DNA of 24,385 nucleotides from Bondarzewia mesenterica (Eukaryota > Basidiomycota > Agaricomycetes > Russulales > Bondarzewiaceae): assembly GCA_004802705.1 (NCBI GenBank), contig SGPL01000499.1, forward strand, positions 1 to 24,385. Direction: 5' to 3'. A program made the translations under genes and the position numbers. Of this stretch, positions 1-10,117 are shown one piece after another (the first letter of the stretch is position 1; every line of letters begins with the position of its first letter). The notes below the pieces were generated by a model. That model was not told the DNA's origin. It saw only the letters and a program-made list of their open reading frames with translations, and ran no database searches.

Positions 1-418
1 CAACACTTTAGAATCCTTAATTGATGCCACTCGTCTCGGCGTCGAGCAAAAAGCACCTTCGGCTATACCGTCTAAGATGGTACAAAGGTACTGAATAATG
101 TGGACAGGCAGTGTCAATGACGCACTACGTGCTCTGATTTTAGAAGACGGGAACATGCAGTGCGTCAGAAATGCGTCATGAGGATAGAAATTGACATCTC
201 TTACTGATGTGTGCTGATGCGCAATCTCATCGTTCTCACTATACATCAAAGAGAATTTGCCGCTCGAGTGTCATGCAGTCCAACCACAACCTCATAAACA
301 AATTGTATAAATTGGTACATCAGAAGTCAGTCACCTCTATTTTTGCATCACGCAGGACGCTAATCCCACCAGTTTTGCGGAGGGCGATCCCCTGCTTCCC
401 TTTCTGTGCTCTCGTTAT
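1..418. other. left edge, no gene recognised
   Basis: No open frame in this stretch has recognisable motifs or a convincing splice structure on either strand. It lies downstream of the decayed SEY1-like fragment and just before the ~56 bp tandem repeat. Confidence 0.5.
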
Positions 419-635
419 CTGGGGACGAGGACATTACTTCCTCGTTTCCCCTTCCATTTCTTTCATATCGTTCCCTGGGGACAAGGTCATCACTACCTTG
501 CCCCCCCTTCCCTTGCTATTCTTCCGATACCTGGGGACGAGGTCATCACTTCCTCGCCCCCCCCTTCCCTTGCTATTCTTTCATTCCCTGGGCACGAGGA
601 CATCACTTCCTCGCCCCCCCCGCCCTTCTGAACGT
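419..635. repeat. tandem repeat, about four copies of a 56-57 bp unit
   Basis: Units begin with CTGGGGACGAGG or a close variant at 419, 475, 531 and 588; the fourth is cut short near 635. Each unit contains a CATCACTTCCTCG-like core followed by a C-rich run and CCCTTGCTATTCTT. Copies differ by a few substitutions, and the C run varies in length. Short open frames across it come from the repeat and look non-coding. The repeat overlaps the end of the SEY1-like reading frame, whose stop codon (603-605) lies inside the fourth unit. Confidence 0.9.
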
Positions 636-1620
636 GCCTCGACTCAGCACCGTGTGCTCGAGAACCTCTAGAGTCTGATATGAGATAACAGAATAGGTGT
701 GATTTCATTGAGTCAGTCAGGCGCGCATGGTAGACTGGGACAACGTACCTGGTCCTTTGCCTTCTTGAAAGCACCATCAATGTCATCCTCCGGCTTCCAT
801 ACTCTTGGCACACCAGCATCATCACATCGGAAGTGCTCCTCCAAGCACGCACACAGCTTGCCGAGTATGACATTGTCGACAGTCTGCTCGTCAATCTTCG
901 CTCGCAGAGCTATCCATGCACGCTTGTGCAGGCTGGCGAGAGTAACTGCATTCTCCTCGACCGTGCAATCAAAACCTGCATTCGAACATACCGGTGTCAG
1001 ATGAGAAGCATTATGAATGTGTTTGAATCTACTGACCTTTGGCCGTGGTGAGGTAGCTCGTATCAGCTTTGACCAGGGTCTCCTTAAATGTCCACCGAAT
1101 GCTGTCCCACATATCTGGCGATGCCTTGTTGAGGAGGAGGTCGACAGGTTCCGAGATCAGCTCCTTGAAAGATCGCTGTTTATCAACATAATTGGCATAT
1201 AGCTTGTTAACATTGCGTCTTTGGATCCAAACCAACACATACCTCGATGGTATTGATCATTTTCTTTGTCTCATCCTTCCTCAGCTGCTCTGCAACCCTC
1301 CTCAGCTCTTCTTCTAGTAATCTGAGCTCCTGTACCCAGTTCCACGCCGTATCCTCGTCCGAAACATCCGTCTCCTTCGCACTCTTGCTGAAACGTATTT
1401 CGCAGCACGCGCATGCCTTGCCAACAACCTCAGCAAAGTTGTATCCATCGATGTGCATGGGATTTCTAAGAAGGCAGGCCTTGTGGAGGTTCTGGAGTTG
1501 GCCGACAAATAGAGCAGCAAGCATAGAGTCGAGTACTGCAATGAGGTCTGCACGTTATGATTATAAATGCCATGGTGGTACTGGGACGCCTCTCGATCAT
1601 ATCGTGCTGCCAAGGAGGTT
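603..1620 (-). pseudogene. SEY1: SEY1/RHD3-type (atlastin-like) ER-fusion GTPase fragment, truncated and frameshifted
   Basis: Proposed exons (minus strand): about 1620-1554, a one-base frameshift near 1553, then up to 1243, 1175-1037, 975-749 and 665-603. The translation carries the helical middle region of Sey1. It includes a VGQLQNLHKA-like segment, RKDETKKMINTIE, SEPVDLLLNKASPDMW, AKGFDCTVEENAV and the signature GVPRVWKPEDDIDGAFKKAK. Intron borders are normal (GTATGT..CAG, GTCAGT..CAG, GTACGT..AG). Complete Sey1 is about 800 residues, with an N-terminal dynamin-type GTPase domain and a C-terminal membrane hairpin. Neither is here: no GTPase P-loop was found upstream, and the 3' end runs into the tandem repeat and a stop. 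The joined part covers roughly 270 residues. Family identity is strong; that it is a dead partial copy is inferred from the two missing ends and the frameshift. An assembly break is the alternative. Confidence 0.8.
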
Positions 1621-2033
1621 CTCAAGGTTTGTATCATCCACAAATTGTGAAAAACAATTGTACCTACATAAGGCCGATAATGAAAGAATAGAGCGGTATT
1701 TTGGTCGTCCAACATGGGTTTAGTGGCAGAGGATGTTGAGACCACGGAAGTTGAACAAAAAGGTGACACAGCGAAGGTACAATAGAATCACAGCGTCTGC
1801 GCGGAACACAGACAGGTGTTCATGCAAAGCAAGACGTCCGACGTTATAAAGACGATAATCGAATGGACAGGTCGAGAATGAGGGTGATCAGCGGAGTGAA
1901 TGAAACGTCAGGAAACACAGCGTCTTGGCAGACCAGCACAGGCAGGTGTGATGCATGACGAAGCGGGCGACTATGCTGTTGGTGCAACCCATGGAGATCT
2001 CGAGCTCCAACCAACCTTGATGCGGGTATGTAT

Positions 2034-2196
2034 GCCCCCTTTTTTGGGGCAGTTGGGCCGAGGGCGTGCTGAGAGACGCGATTGAATTTGAGAGATTTCG
2101 AGGTTCCGGGTTGAGATACAGAAGAATCAATAAAAAGATGCAGTTATGGAGGAAAGGGAGACGTACAACGTCACCTTCAAACTATCCTGATGGACA
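2034..2196. repeat. direct repeat block, copy 1 (~163 bp)
   Basis: The block runs from the CCCCCTTTTTTGGG tract to TGGACAG. It shares with 2255-2418 the segments GACGCGATTGAATTTGAGAG, AGAAGAATCAATAAAAAGAT and GCAGTTATGG, with scattered substitutions. It appears non-coding. The strand of any parent element is unknown. Confidence 0.85.
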
Positions 2197-2254
2197 GATG
2201 CATGGGGAGGGGAGGGGAATGCACACATTGGAGATGCCGGTGATGATTTGGAGT
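2197..2254. repeat. short direct repeat, copy 1 (~58 bp)
   Basis: The sequence beginning GATGCATGGGGAGGGG and ending GATGATTTGGAGT recurs with small changes at 2542-2595. It sits between the two larger direct repeat blocks. Confidence 0.8.
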
Positions 2255-2418
2255 CCCCCTTTTTTGGGCGGTTGGGCTGAGGGCGCGCTGAGATGACGCG
2301 ATTGAATTTGAGAGATTCCGAGGCTCAGGGTTGAGATAGAGAAGAATCAATAAAAAGATGCAGTTATGGGGGGAAAGAGAGACATACATCATTGCCTCCA
2401 AACTGTCCTGGTGGACAG
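2255..2418. repeat. direct repeat block, copy 2 (~164 bp)
   Basis: Second copy of the block at 2034-2196, starting at CCCCCTTTTTTGGGCGG and ending near GGTGGACAG. Identity is high by eye (about nine bases in ten), so the duplication is fairly recent or maintained. Confidence 0.85.
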
Positions 2419-2541
2419 GAATCTGTTCAGTTGTGTGCTGACATGACGGCGGACTAGTCCTTTGAGTCATCGTGGTACTGCGCAATCAGGTCGACGCTTG
2501 TTTATTGACGAGCGTGTGTGGAATCGCGTTAGTGAAGGTGC

Positions 2542-2595
2542 AGGTGCATGGGGAGGGGAAGGCACACGTTGGAGATGCCTGTGATGATTTGGAGT
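2542..2595. repeat. short direct repeat, copy 2 (~54 bp)
   Basis: Second copy of the 2197-2254 segment. It differs by a 4-base shortening in the G-rich tract and a few substitutions. Confidence 0.8.
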
Positions 2596-3116
2596 GCGAA
2601 CCTCTATCATGGCCGTTGGTTGTGTGTGGTTGTGCATTGGGTCTTGCGAGGAGGTGAGATAGTGGTGGTCCGATACCGACCATAGGAGGGAGATGCGAGG
2701 TGTCATCAAGATGAGGAAAGAAGTCATAAAGTAACGCGTCAACTAAAAACCATCCACGAAAGCTGACAATGGATTGATGAATGAACAAAGTGAGAGGGAG
2801 GAAACACGCACCAGCGAAACACAAAAAAAGGAAGAGCGTAGTGACCGTGAGGGCCAACCGTCGTACAGGTAAGACGTCAGGCAAAGTCATGCAGTAGTCG
2901 GTGCCAGAGAATGCGGGCGACAGATTTGGCGACATCGATGGCCTAAAATGGCAGTCAAGGCGCATTGGCTCGGCAATAGTGCATAGCTTCTACAGATTCA
3001 ATTATTGCGATAATTAGTTGGGCTGCCATTTATTCAACCATTGTGCCAAAGTTGTGAGTGGGGACCTATTCATAGGCTTGCAAATTTTGTGGAAATAGTA
3101 CAGTAGTGTACAGGTG

Positions 3117-6100
3117 TTAAGATGTATTGTACCCACAGGCCACCAGAATTGCGGAATGAATCCAACAATGGAACAAGGTGACTATACCGCTCGAGACATG
3201 CTCCACCAGAACATTCTCCAGCCAATCATTGACCAAAATGTCGCATGCGGCGTCACATGTATGAAAGTGAACCGTTGGTTCTGGGTGTGCAGCACGCTGG
3301 AGTAAAGTGATTAAGATCACGGCAAGAGTCAATAAGAACTGCATTCACTCACTTCTTCTGTGCTCATGGGAGGCTCCAGAACCACCATCGGAGCATCTTC
3401 GCCTGGGTGATGAAGCCATATCTGTTTCTCAAAATACGGGTCAGACAAGTAGCAGATAGAATGAGTGGACAGACTTACCTGCAACTTCCAGGTCGATGAT
3501 GCTGGAACCATGTCTGACTCCGATATAGCCAAGAGAAACAGCCTCGCTCTGAGCGTGTTGTCATCTCTGGACACTTGAAAGTCGGACTCAAATACAAGTG
3601 CACCACGAATTTTGGGGTGGTTGAGATGTCCAGCGGCATGCAAGTATCGGACGAGATGGAATTGGAATAGATCGCGCATTCGAGTGAGACGAGTGGACTT
3701 GGAGTAGTCGGAAGTCAAGAAGTGCAGGCCAGTAACGACTGGGCGGGGATCCGACAACTTGCGGTTGTACATGGTCTGCAGCAACCTGCCAACTTGTGCT
3801 GCCGATGATGGAAATGTCTGCCACATGCGCAATGAGCAATGACGACACAGCAGAGCAAGGAAAAAAAAGCCACCCACCTTGATGAACGACTTCTTCCCCT
3901 TAAACTTNATATCAAAGCCATCCCTGAACGCCAAAAAATCGGGATGGCGTGCAAAGCNTGAGTGCCCGAAGACCACAAATCCAACAATTGCGTGGGTGTA
4001 TATGTCGTGCTCATCGCTTGTGCGAGTACGTGGAAAGAGATGGGGCTGTNAGGATGCGGTGCTCCGCGGTCAAATATTAGAGGGTGAAAAGCAGCAACTA
4101 TATTACCTGGGTATTTAAAGCTTCCACAANGAGCATATTNAGGGAAGATGGCAGGGGATCACTAGGGTACAGAGAGAACCATGCCCTCAAAGAATTCCNG
4201 GNGACCGAGTCTAGCTGCTCGATGATGCTAGCATCCAGTTCAACCTTGTCATTAGCCCAAAGGATGGNAGCCGCAATGAGAAGAGGGGAAATCNGGAATG
4301 GTCCAATACTAAGATGGAAAAGATGAAATGCGCATAGGGAGCCCNAGGNGNGAAAGTGAGCAGAGCGCGTGGGAAGGCTTTCATCAAGCNTGTTGAGGTG
4401 CGNAATGGTGTAANNATTTCNGACATCCCAATATTTNATGTCTTGGGTGTGCTCNTTGAGTATGCAGNGATATACGGCACGCTCTNGACCATGGCCAACT
4501 CCATTCTCTCTGGAAAAGATGTTGTTAANATGCCAGTGTCATACCANAGCGAGAGAACAGAGCGCACACNAAGAACAGGNGCAACGGGTCCAGAAAGGCC
4601 ACAAGATCAACCATTTGGCATCCAACNCCTGGCTGTGGTTGGAAAGTGATCTCAGACACATCNGAATCGGCATCGGTCGTATGAAGCCACTGCAGGTAGT
4701 CNAGCATCGTCATCGNGATAGCTTTTAAATTGTCTCCANGAAATTGGACTGTGCGGCTGTTGNTACGCGANGAGATAGCNGTCGCNGCATCATCTGAAAC
4801 TTTGTTTCTCCATCNAGTCACCTTCTTCANCATCTCTGGTCNAGAGGGTATGTACGAAGGGACATCAGCCGGTGNNGANGACAAGGATTCATCAATCTAT
4901 ATTGAAGATGTCAGNNTTGTTTAANAAAGTAAAAAATGACAACATACCNTCCTGTTTTGTGTATGGGTCNCTGCAGCCTNGATAGGTCGGGCCATTGATG
5001 TNGATATAGANGAGTGTTCATTCTGTCATTGGAACTTCAGAACCGTAAATGTTCAACAAGTTAGGCACAGAAAANGCACGGATGTCGATGATGTAGGCAA
5101 CATCAAGGGCTGCTCGACTCGGCGANGACTNTTTTCAGGTGGTGCAGCATCCTACAATAATGAAGTCAAGGAATAGTAGCAAGGAGGGATGAGAAATCGT
5201 ACAGGATCGAGCGGGTCAGAGTCAGATCGAGGGCGNGTGAANCCAATGACCNGTTGAGTCACAAAAGGTTGCTCGGAGCTTTCCGCGGTCATTGTAGTAT
5301 CCTATATGAAGTAGCCCCACATTATTGNGTGCCACAAATAGAGGATCACGCATTGGCAAANGCACGGATGAATCTNGCGACGATTGAGCANGCGGGCATG
5401 CAACATCACNGGCAAGGCACTCAGGATCACCANGCTNTGGAATCCCANTGACTGTCAAGCCGAACATGATGCGCCATGNAAAACATGCATGAGGTAACGN
5501 GTGAANNGGCAATCGGTCTGNGGGGCTAAAAAAACTCAGAGATGCCAGAGCNGAGGTTTCCATAGTGAGGAGCTGTAAGAAAAATGAAAGGCAGTCNGTT
5601 TACTCTCGATAAAATGNNAGATTACCTAGAATGAATAAAGGCCAAGTGTCGTGCAGNGGATTCTTCAGCTTCTTGGGTCCGCACTCCTTGANCAGNGTGT
5701 CAAGGGTGAAAGAGTGCCATATGATCTGACTGGCCAGCTCNAAGCGATAGACGGAGCCTCTTTGAATGCACTTGGGCATCAGCAGAAGCCACTTGAGCNT
5801 AGAAAAATGAGTTGCGCTATCCATGTCATCNGAGATCACCTCATTGGAGCTTCNTGGGGGAGCATCTGGGACTATGTGTCCGTGATCATTGCAATNGTCT
5901 TGAAAGAAGTGGTCGAGATGGGTCCAAACTTGGCCGGCCTTNGGAAGTGAGCAGGAAAAGCCAAGNTGGTGCTTGTTAAGAATTCNGAGNANGTCAGATA
6001 GCTTATCGTGAGCAAATGAATACTCAGGAGATGCGTGACNANGCATCTGATATTGATTGTTGCCGTCTTTGACCTGCGAACAAAGCGTGATCAGTAAGCA

Positions 6101-6981
6101 AGTGTTCATTAACNCATATAACGCAAAAAGAGATAGCTCACCACATAAGGGAGNATGGCGAACATACATTGCTCCTCTGATGAAACTCGAAACTGCTCCT
6201 AAAGATGAGCATTTTAGGATGAATTGACAAGAATAACGACATGAGCGAACACATACACGTAGACTCAAGCTCGNACNAGCACNACCTCTACCACGATGCT
6301 GAGGAAGATTGCGTCTTGCACTTGCCATCCTTTGATTTTGAACATTGCTTGTAGCAGCGGCATTAGCTCGGTGTGCGATCAAGCTCCNNAANGAGGACAT
6401 GGGTGAAGGAGAAGATGCATTGNGGCTAGCTGAAGTACGCTGAGACTGAGAGGGAGAAGCAGAGCTGTNAAAGAGCAAAGTCAATGANAAGTNAGCGAAG
6501 CGGCCGTAAGTAGCTCACGCAGCAGTGATAGAAGTGTGATGCCCCCACGGAGCCNTGCAGATGCAGATAGAACCAGGGCCCCATGTAGCAGCAAACTGTG
6601 TGAGTGAAGATCAATGAATATATGTTAGATGAGAGAACATAGAGAGTGATTACACATACGGAATGAAAGCCACCGCAATTGGTATCAGGGGATGACACTT
6701 TTTGGCACAGGTAATGAGGATCAGCGAGATCAGTAATTTGGCGTGCAGTATGACTTTGCCAGGGATGGCCGNAAGANGCGCACTGATCAGANGGATCAAN
6801 GGCATTCTNAAAAATGAGAAATTATGGTCAAATGCGAGTGAGTGAGAGATATTGGACAACACACTGGGNGCAAGGTGCCGTCTGCTTGAGCAGAAACATA
6901 TGCTGCACAACGGCAGCCAGCATTCACGCAGTGATCCCGCTCCGGAAGGCTCAGGTGGTGGTGAGANGAAGGCTGAGACAT
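3117..6981 (-). CDS. large multi-exon protein with N-terminal Cys/His motif and HECT-like C-terminus
   Basis: Resolved 5' exons (minus): 6981-6865, 6806-6660, 6595-6519, 6464-6257, 6198-6142, 6073-5626. Resolved 3' exons: one ending at 3878, then 3817-3479, 3421-3353 and 3296-3117. The middle (5572-3900) is coding in several frames but I could not join it with confidence. The N-terminus has CVNAGCRC, then CAS(N-containing codon)GHPWQSH and a TNCGGFHS segment, which suggests zinc binding. A Ser/Pro-rich linker follows. The last two exons give EPTVHFHTC, resembling the active-site HTC of HECT ubiquitin ligases. I remember similar expanded Agaricomycete proteins, so a HECT-like E3 is a tentative call. 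The ATG at 6981 was chosen because it is in frame with the Cys motif and ~70 nt from a TATA box. Single N bases fill 3908-7114, and a T-run at 5528-5534 seems to shift the frame, so the gene may be broken or its sequence a mixed consensus. Confidence 0.5.
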
Positions 6982-7047
6982 AGGATAATGGAGGGGAGAC
7001 ANACGNAGGAGCAGCNGAAGGAGATGTCGGAGACATGAGATCTCGTC

Positions 7048-7055
7048 TTTTATAG
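7048..7055 (-). promoter_or_regulatory. TATA box of the HECT-like gene
   Basis: On the minus strand this reads TATAAAAG. It is only ~12 nt from the upstream ATG at 7036, but ~70 nt from the ATG at 6981, which favours the latter as the start. Confidence 0.5.
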
Positions 7056-7825
7056 CATAAAAATTCCAGCCTTGTGGGTTGAACNAGAGTCCGTNTCATT
7101 CAGCGGTGACAGCNCAGCGAGATTGAGCAGAAGTTGAAATGTCTCGCGCTAAGTGATTGCCATGAGTAATATTGTCCAGACTAGACAAAAATCATACTCT
7201 GGACTTAATTATGGTGATTCCTGGCCTCTGCGCGAGTTGGCACTCTATGATTTGGATTGAAAAAAAATTGACGCATCGCAATAATTACGGTTGGGAGAAA
7301 TAATCAATATTTATCACTACTTACTGGATTTATGTGAGATGTCGATATACACAAGTTCTCTTCGATTCTTAACAATCTTCTTCAATAAATAATGATTTAA
7401 TTGGGTACAACAAAAACTGATATTTTCCTATAAAAAATTGATAAATGCTCAGAATTATCGTTGGTGTCCATCTTGTATGGGCAAAAACCATACGCGATCA
7501 GTATTATCTGTTAAAAATTAGTTAAATGTTGTGTTTGCTAGCGTTAACAGTTGGTTACTGATAGGAATCGAAAAATATCGGGCGGACGCTAGACGTTCGC
7601 ATATTTTTGTCTGATAACAACCTTCATAGGAGATTCCCTAGTTGGAATATCTGCATAGGCTTAGTAAGTACTTATACGGTTTCCGAGTCCTGTATAACAG
7701 TGTATGTAGGTTTAACATCTAGTTTCACTGCGGCACGCTGCGTCGTGTCCCTGTCTTTTTGTCTCGAGTATGCACGCACAACATTGTGACAGGTCAGTTC
7801 CAACTTGAAGACCATTGTTACAGGC
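7056..7825. other. AT-rich intergenic region
   Basis: The stretch 7150-7600 is clearly more AT-rich than its surroundings, with many A and T runs. No open frame or RNA gene is recognisable. It separates the N-containing gene from the 3' end of the halogenase gene, and N bases stop at 7114. Confidence 0.6.
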
Positions 7826-10041
7826 TCAATTCGTCTTCTCAACCACCCGAATGAGACCCAGGCTTCCCCTCGTACACACAGGTACGAACCCACCCCAGGC
7901 CTCATGGCTGAACTGCTGAGCCACGTCGTACATCGTGTGGATAGGCTTTCGAGCGTTAATTTCCCCCAAGACATGGATTGCTTCCTCGTCGTCCTCTCCG
8001 ACGATGTTGACTATGTCTTGTGACAACAGCACTGGACCATCTGGATCCACCAGTGCCGGGTCAAACCGGTCCCTCACGTCCTGGTGCATCCTCGGGTCTG
8101 TCGGTGCGAACAAGTGGGAGCAAAAGTCAATGGCCATTTGTACTTCGTTCTCGGTGAGTTCCTTGCCAACATCACCTGCACCTTGCAGCACTACGAACGG
8201 CAAGCATAGATTATCAAGGATGTCGAAAATAAATCATATGGCACATAACGACTTGCCTGGCCTTAGGAGAGAGAAAGCGCGATCGAAATTGTCTTCGTTC
8301 AAGTCCTGAAGAACTGGTGCATGCTGTGCTTTGACTTGCTTGTATGCGCTAAGGACGACAATCAAGAATCTGCGCATGCATTTGAGCTTTCATCGATCCC
8401 TAGTGATCATGTATTTGATGAAAAATTACCGTGTGTACGCAATTCCCACTTTGAGGTCATGGAAGGTCATGGCTTCCGTCTCAGAGCATTGATCTCGGAT
8501 GGACGCCGTTGTGGCACATGCCGCGGATAATGCACCGGTAAACGCAAGGTGTACCCCTGATGAAAAGAAAGGATCTATGAAAGCTGAGTGCATTCGCGGT
8601 TAGGATATCATGGACGACGTGTTTCTGTATATTTGGTACCTCCTGCATCACCCACTATCCTGAAATGGTCTCCCGAAAATGTTGTTGCCTTGTAGCTATA
8701 ATCGCTGGCGGACATGACGCTGCCGTTGAAGGTGGCATTCTTGAGAAGTTCAGACAAACCCGGCGTAAACCTGAGCTGATCCATGTAATGTTCGAACAAA
8801 GGTGATCTGGCAGAGTTTGACGGCGACTTCTCGCCTGGGCGTTGAATACTCTTTTTCTTCGCAATGCTTGCCTGCTCTGCCATGACGAAGCCTACGGAAA
8901 CATTCCCATCATGGAGAGGAATAAACCAACTCCAGCCTGACTGGTCTGTGTATTAAAGCAGGCATGAGGGTTGTAACATTACAGAGCGAGAATCAGGAAT
9001 GCACGGACCGGTCAATGCCTCGAACCATGGTGCATTCTCCCGCTCTGTGCCAGCGGCGTAGACGCCCGCGCCTGTCCAATATCCCCAGCAAGCAATATTC
9101 CTCAGGCTGTTGTTGAAGGATCTATTATGAAGATACTGTGTAGACATGATTCCCGCTCGTCCAGAGGCGTCTATCAGCCATTCGAAATGAATGGTACCCT
9201 TTAATCCAGACTTGGATTCCCAGTCGGCGGCCACGGGGCGAGTGGTCATTTGATCGTCGAAGAGAATGCGAACGACTCTGATGCCCTGATAAACGCACAC
9301 GCCGTTCCTTTCAGCATGCTTCAATAGGATGTCGTCGAACTCTGAGCGGATCTGGAAAGTTAACTACGGTCAAGCGCTCTCACGTAGATGTGAATCAACT
9401 CGGCACTACTTGCCACATTCCAGGCCTTGTTATCCTGGTCCAAAGCCGTGAAATCGGTATCTAATGATGACTCGTTCAGCGGAAGTTTGTGCAAAGTGAA
9501 AACGCGTCAACTTACATCCTTCGCGGCTGTACTGGTTGAGTTTCACTGCGGCCCCCGGCTATACGAAATATCAGCGAAGGGATGCAAATAAATGTTTACC
9601 GTAATACCTTTGGCGTGAATCCATGTGAGCTCACAAGGTCCTCCGCATCTATGAGTGCGAGAAACTGACGAATCGAAGGGAGGAGGCTTTCTCCGATGTG
9701 GTACCTGCTCCAGCCAGTCAGAAAATACATTATCCGCTTCTCATGTCAATAGAAAACTTGTTCTCACCTCGGAAATAGATCACGTTCCAACAGAGTGACA
9801 TTAAAGCCCTCTGGAATGCACGAGATGAGAGGCGTTGAGTGCATGCTAAAAATTTTCGAAGCTACCTCTCGCGAGTAATGTGGCAGAATAGGACCCAGAA
9901 GGACCGCCTCCTATGATTAGTATACGAGTCTTCAGTGGCTAGAGGGGAAGGGTAGTGACGCGATCCAATAATTAGCTGCGAGATACGTGAAAAAGATATA
10001 TATATAATTGAAAGACGCACGATGGAACCGTTTTCATTCAT
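7826..10041 (-). CDS. flavin-dependent halogenase (11 exons, 534 aa)
   Basis: Exons (minus): 10041-10021, 9938-9866, 9810-9768, 9704-9608, 9558-9516, 9460-9414, 9351-9009, 8945-8640, 8583-8430, 8369-8257, 8190-7826. They total 1605 nt and all phases agree. The protein should use FADH2, O2 and halide to chlorinate an activated, probably phenolic, substrate in the cytosol. Visible marks are the Rossmann motif GGGPSG (residues 17-22), IGESLLPS (49-56), GFTPKPGAAVK (74-84; Lys78 is the likely catalytic lysine that carries the haloamine or activates HOCl), the diagnostic WSWFIP (227-232) and FIDPFFSSG (326-334), which fits the halogenase pattern FxxPxxSxG. Length is normal for basidiomycete enzymes of the ArmH type. 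The first exon is only 21 nt; its ATG is supported by a good donor, frame agreement and a TATA box ~70 nt upstream. Two introns use GC donors (after 9414 and 8257). No damage is visible, so it looks functional. The substrate cannot be read from the sequence. Confidence 0.93.
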
Positions 10042-10109
10042 GATATAGCAGCGCCGATGAGGAGAAAATACAGGCAGATATTTGATTATCCATGCGCGGG
10101 GAGACTGGA

Positions 10110-10117
10110 TTTATAAA
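10110..10117 (-). promoter_or_regulatory. TATA box of the halogenase gene
   Basis: The minus strand reads TTTATAAA here, about 70 nt upstream of the ATG at 10041. It supports the tiny first exon. Confidence 0.6.

Larger units (their letters stand above)
1621..3116. other. gene-free region with duplicated blocks
   Basis: Apart from the duplicated segments listed separately, I see no supportable gene. A minus-strand open frame at 2486-2965 encodes a hydrophobic stretch but crosses a duplicated block and matches no family I know. The GTPase exons expected upstream of the SEY1-like fragment are absent. Confidence 0.5.

Noticed and set aside
2486..2965. 159-codon minus-strand frame with a hydrophobic segment
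   Set aside because: It crosses a duplicated non-coding block and has no splice support or recognisable family.
9960..10020. ATATATATATA run as a promoter element
   Set aside because: It falls inside the first intron of the halogenase gene; a better-placed TATA box is at 10110-10117.
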